Source: Arthrospiribacter ruber (GTDB lineage: Bacteria > Bacteroidota > Bacteroidia > Cytophagales > Cyclobacteriaceae). From it: 52,103 nucleotides of DNA. Below, in pieces: positions 50,948-52,103 of this stretch. A program made the position numbers and the translations under genes. The notes below the pieces were generated by a model. That model ran no database searches. It was not told the origin of the DNA and saw only the letters and a program-made list of their open reading frames with translations. The stretch spans positions 1 to 52,103 of the forward strand of contig NZ_RPHB01000015.1 of the NCBI RefSeq assembly GCF_019343195.1. Direction: 5' to 3'. The number at the start of each line of letters is the position of its first letter. Position 1 is the first letter of the stretch.

Positions 50948-50979
50948 TTTTGAGATAAGAAAAATGTTCCCCACCTTTG
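50948..50979 (+). promoter_or_regulatory. rRNA operon promoter P1
   Basis: TTTTG (50948-50952), a 19-base spacer and CACCTTTG (50972-50979) match the Bacteroidota consensus except for the first base of the -7 element. The 13-base ACCTTTGCAATCC recurs in P2. Confidence 0.65.
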
Positions 50980-51043
50980 CAATCCCAAATGAGGGAATCG
51001 GCAGATCGAAAAGATATTAAAAAAATAAATTCTCATTTTTTTA

Positions 51044-51073
51044 TTGCTGTTTAAATTAAAATTTATACCTTTG
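51044..51073 (+). promoter_or_regulatory. rRNA operon promoter P2
   Basis: TTG (51044-51046), a 19-base spacer and TACCTTTG (51066-51073) give a full match to the Bacteroidota promoter. Transcription should start near 51080, leaving a leader of about 210 bases before mature 16S. The leader carries processing sequence and no open frame that looks real. Confidence 0.8.
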
Positions 51074-51291
51074 CAATCCTGTTCGATCAAATGGATCGGT
51101 TTTAGGATAAAAAAGTTTGGTTTTCAATAGAAAGACCGCGGATGCATTTGAGAAAGTAATGCGTTAAGTTCATTGAAATGTTGTGACAGAGAATAATAAA
51201 GAATACAGATAGGCCGGGTAGAGCTTTTGGGTTGATAGAGACTGGCCCTGTGTCCTCTGATAAGGATGGTACATGGGGCAAAACAAACTAT

Positions 51292-52103
<812 letters not shown>

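Overview
The window looks like chromosome of a Bacteroidota bacterium, most likely order Cytophagales and near the Cyclobacteriaceae. Support comes from the 16S rRNA fragment, promoters of the TAnnTTTG type (for example TACCTTTG before 16S and TAACTTTG before the L31 gene), weak Shine-Dalgarno signals, and families common in this phylum: DUF4221, DUF4293, DUF4397, DUF1080, PorT-like barrels and Tat-exported Gfo/Idh/MocA enzymes. The genus is inferred, not proven.

Layout. The window runs from the 3' part of a 23S gene and its 5S gene (1-1263) to the first ~810 bases of a 16S gene (51292-52103) on the same strand. It is therefore the ~50 kb of protein-coding DNA between two co-oriented rRNA operons. 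Bases 1000-3525 are rich in repeats, and hemB sits between two ~280 bp direct repeats. Next come a small exported Cys peptide with a DUF4221-like lipoprotein, and the GroES-like and dnaK pair. From 7.8 to 25.8 kb lie mostly minus-strand housekeeping and envelope genes: MOSC protein, hemE, collagen-like lipoprotein, two ABC exporters, truA, comM, a Wzi/RemB-like barrel, a DoxX-containing membrane operon and an Uma2 protein. From 26 to 39 kb lie mostly plus-strand genes: L31, a GlmU-like protein, a tightly overlapping run holB-rimB-like-rimK-hemC-cyclophilin-rmlD-like, an NSS transporter, a response regulator, an FtsB/DivIC-like protein, and cysE-cysM. From 39 to 51 kb come a DUF4397 lipoprotein, a ppx-ldh-Gfo/Idh/MocA run, an acyl-CoA carboxylase beta subunit, a four-helix-bundle gene among repeats, an M42 peptidase, a BtuF-like protein and a Gfo/Idh/MocA-DUF1080-DUF1080 operon.

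How genes work together. hemB, hemC and hemE supply three steps of tetrapyrrole synthesis from separate places. cysE and cysM make cysteine. RimK and a RimB-like aspartyl protease probably add and trim glutamates on ribosomal protein S6. The 48-51 kb operon fits extracytoplasmic oxidation of glycosides to 3-keto forms followed by cleavage by DUF1080 proteins.

Most notable. Six intergenic places hold degenerate tandem repeats with a 7-bp period but different unit sequences. Three of them surround a four-helix-bundle (S23/IVP-like) gene. dnaK has a sigma-54-like promoter with clustered TGTCA/TGACA sites. No phage genes, transposases, CRISPR arrays or tRNA genes were recognised.
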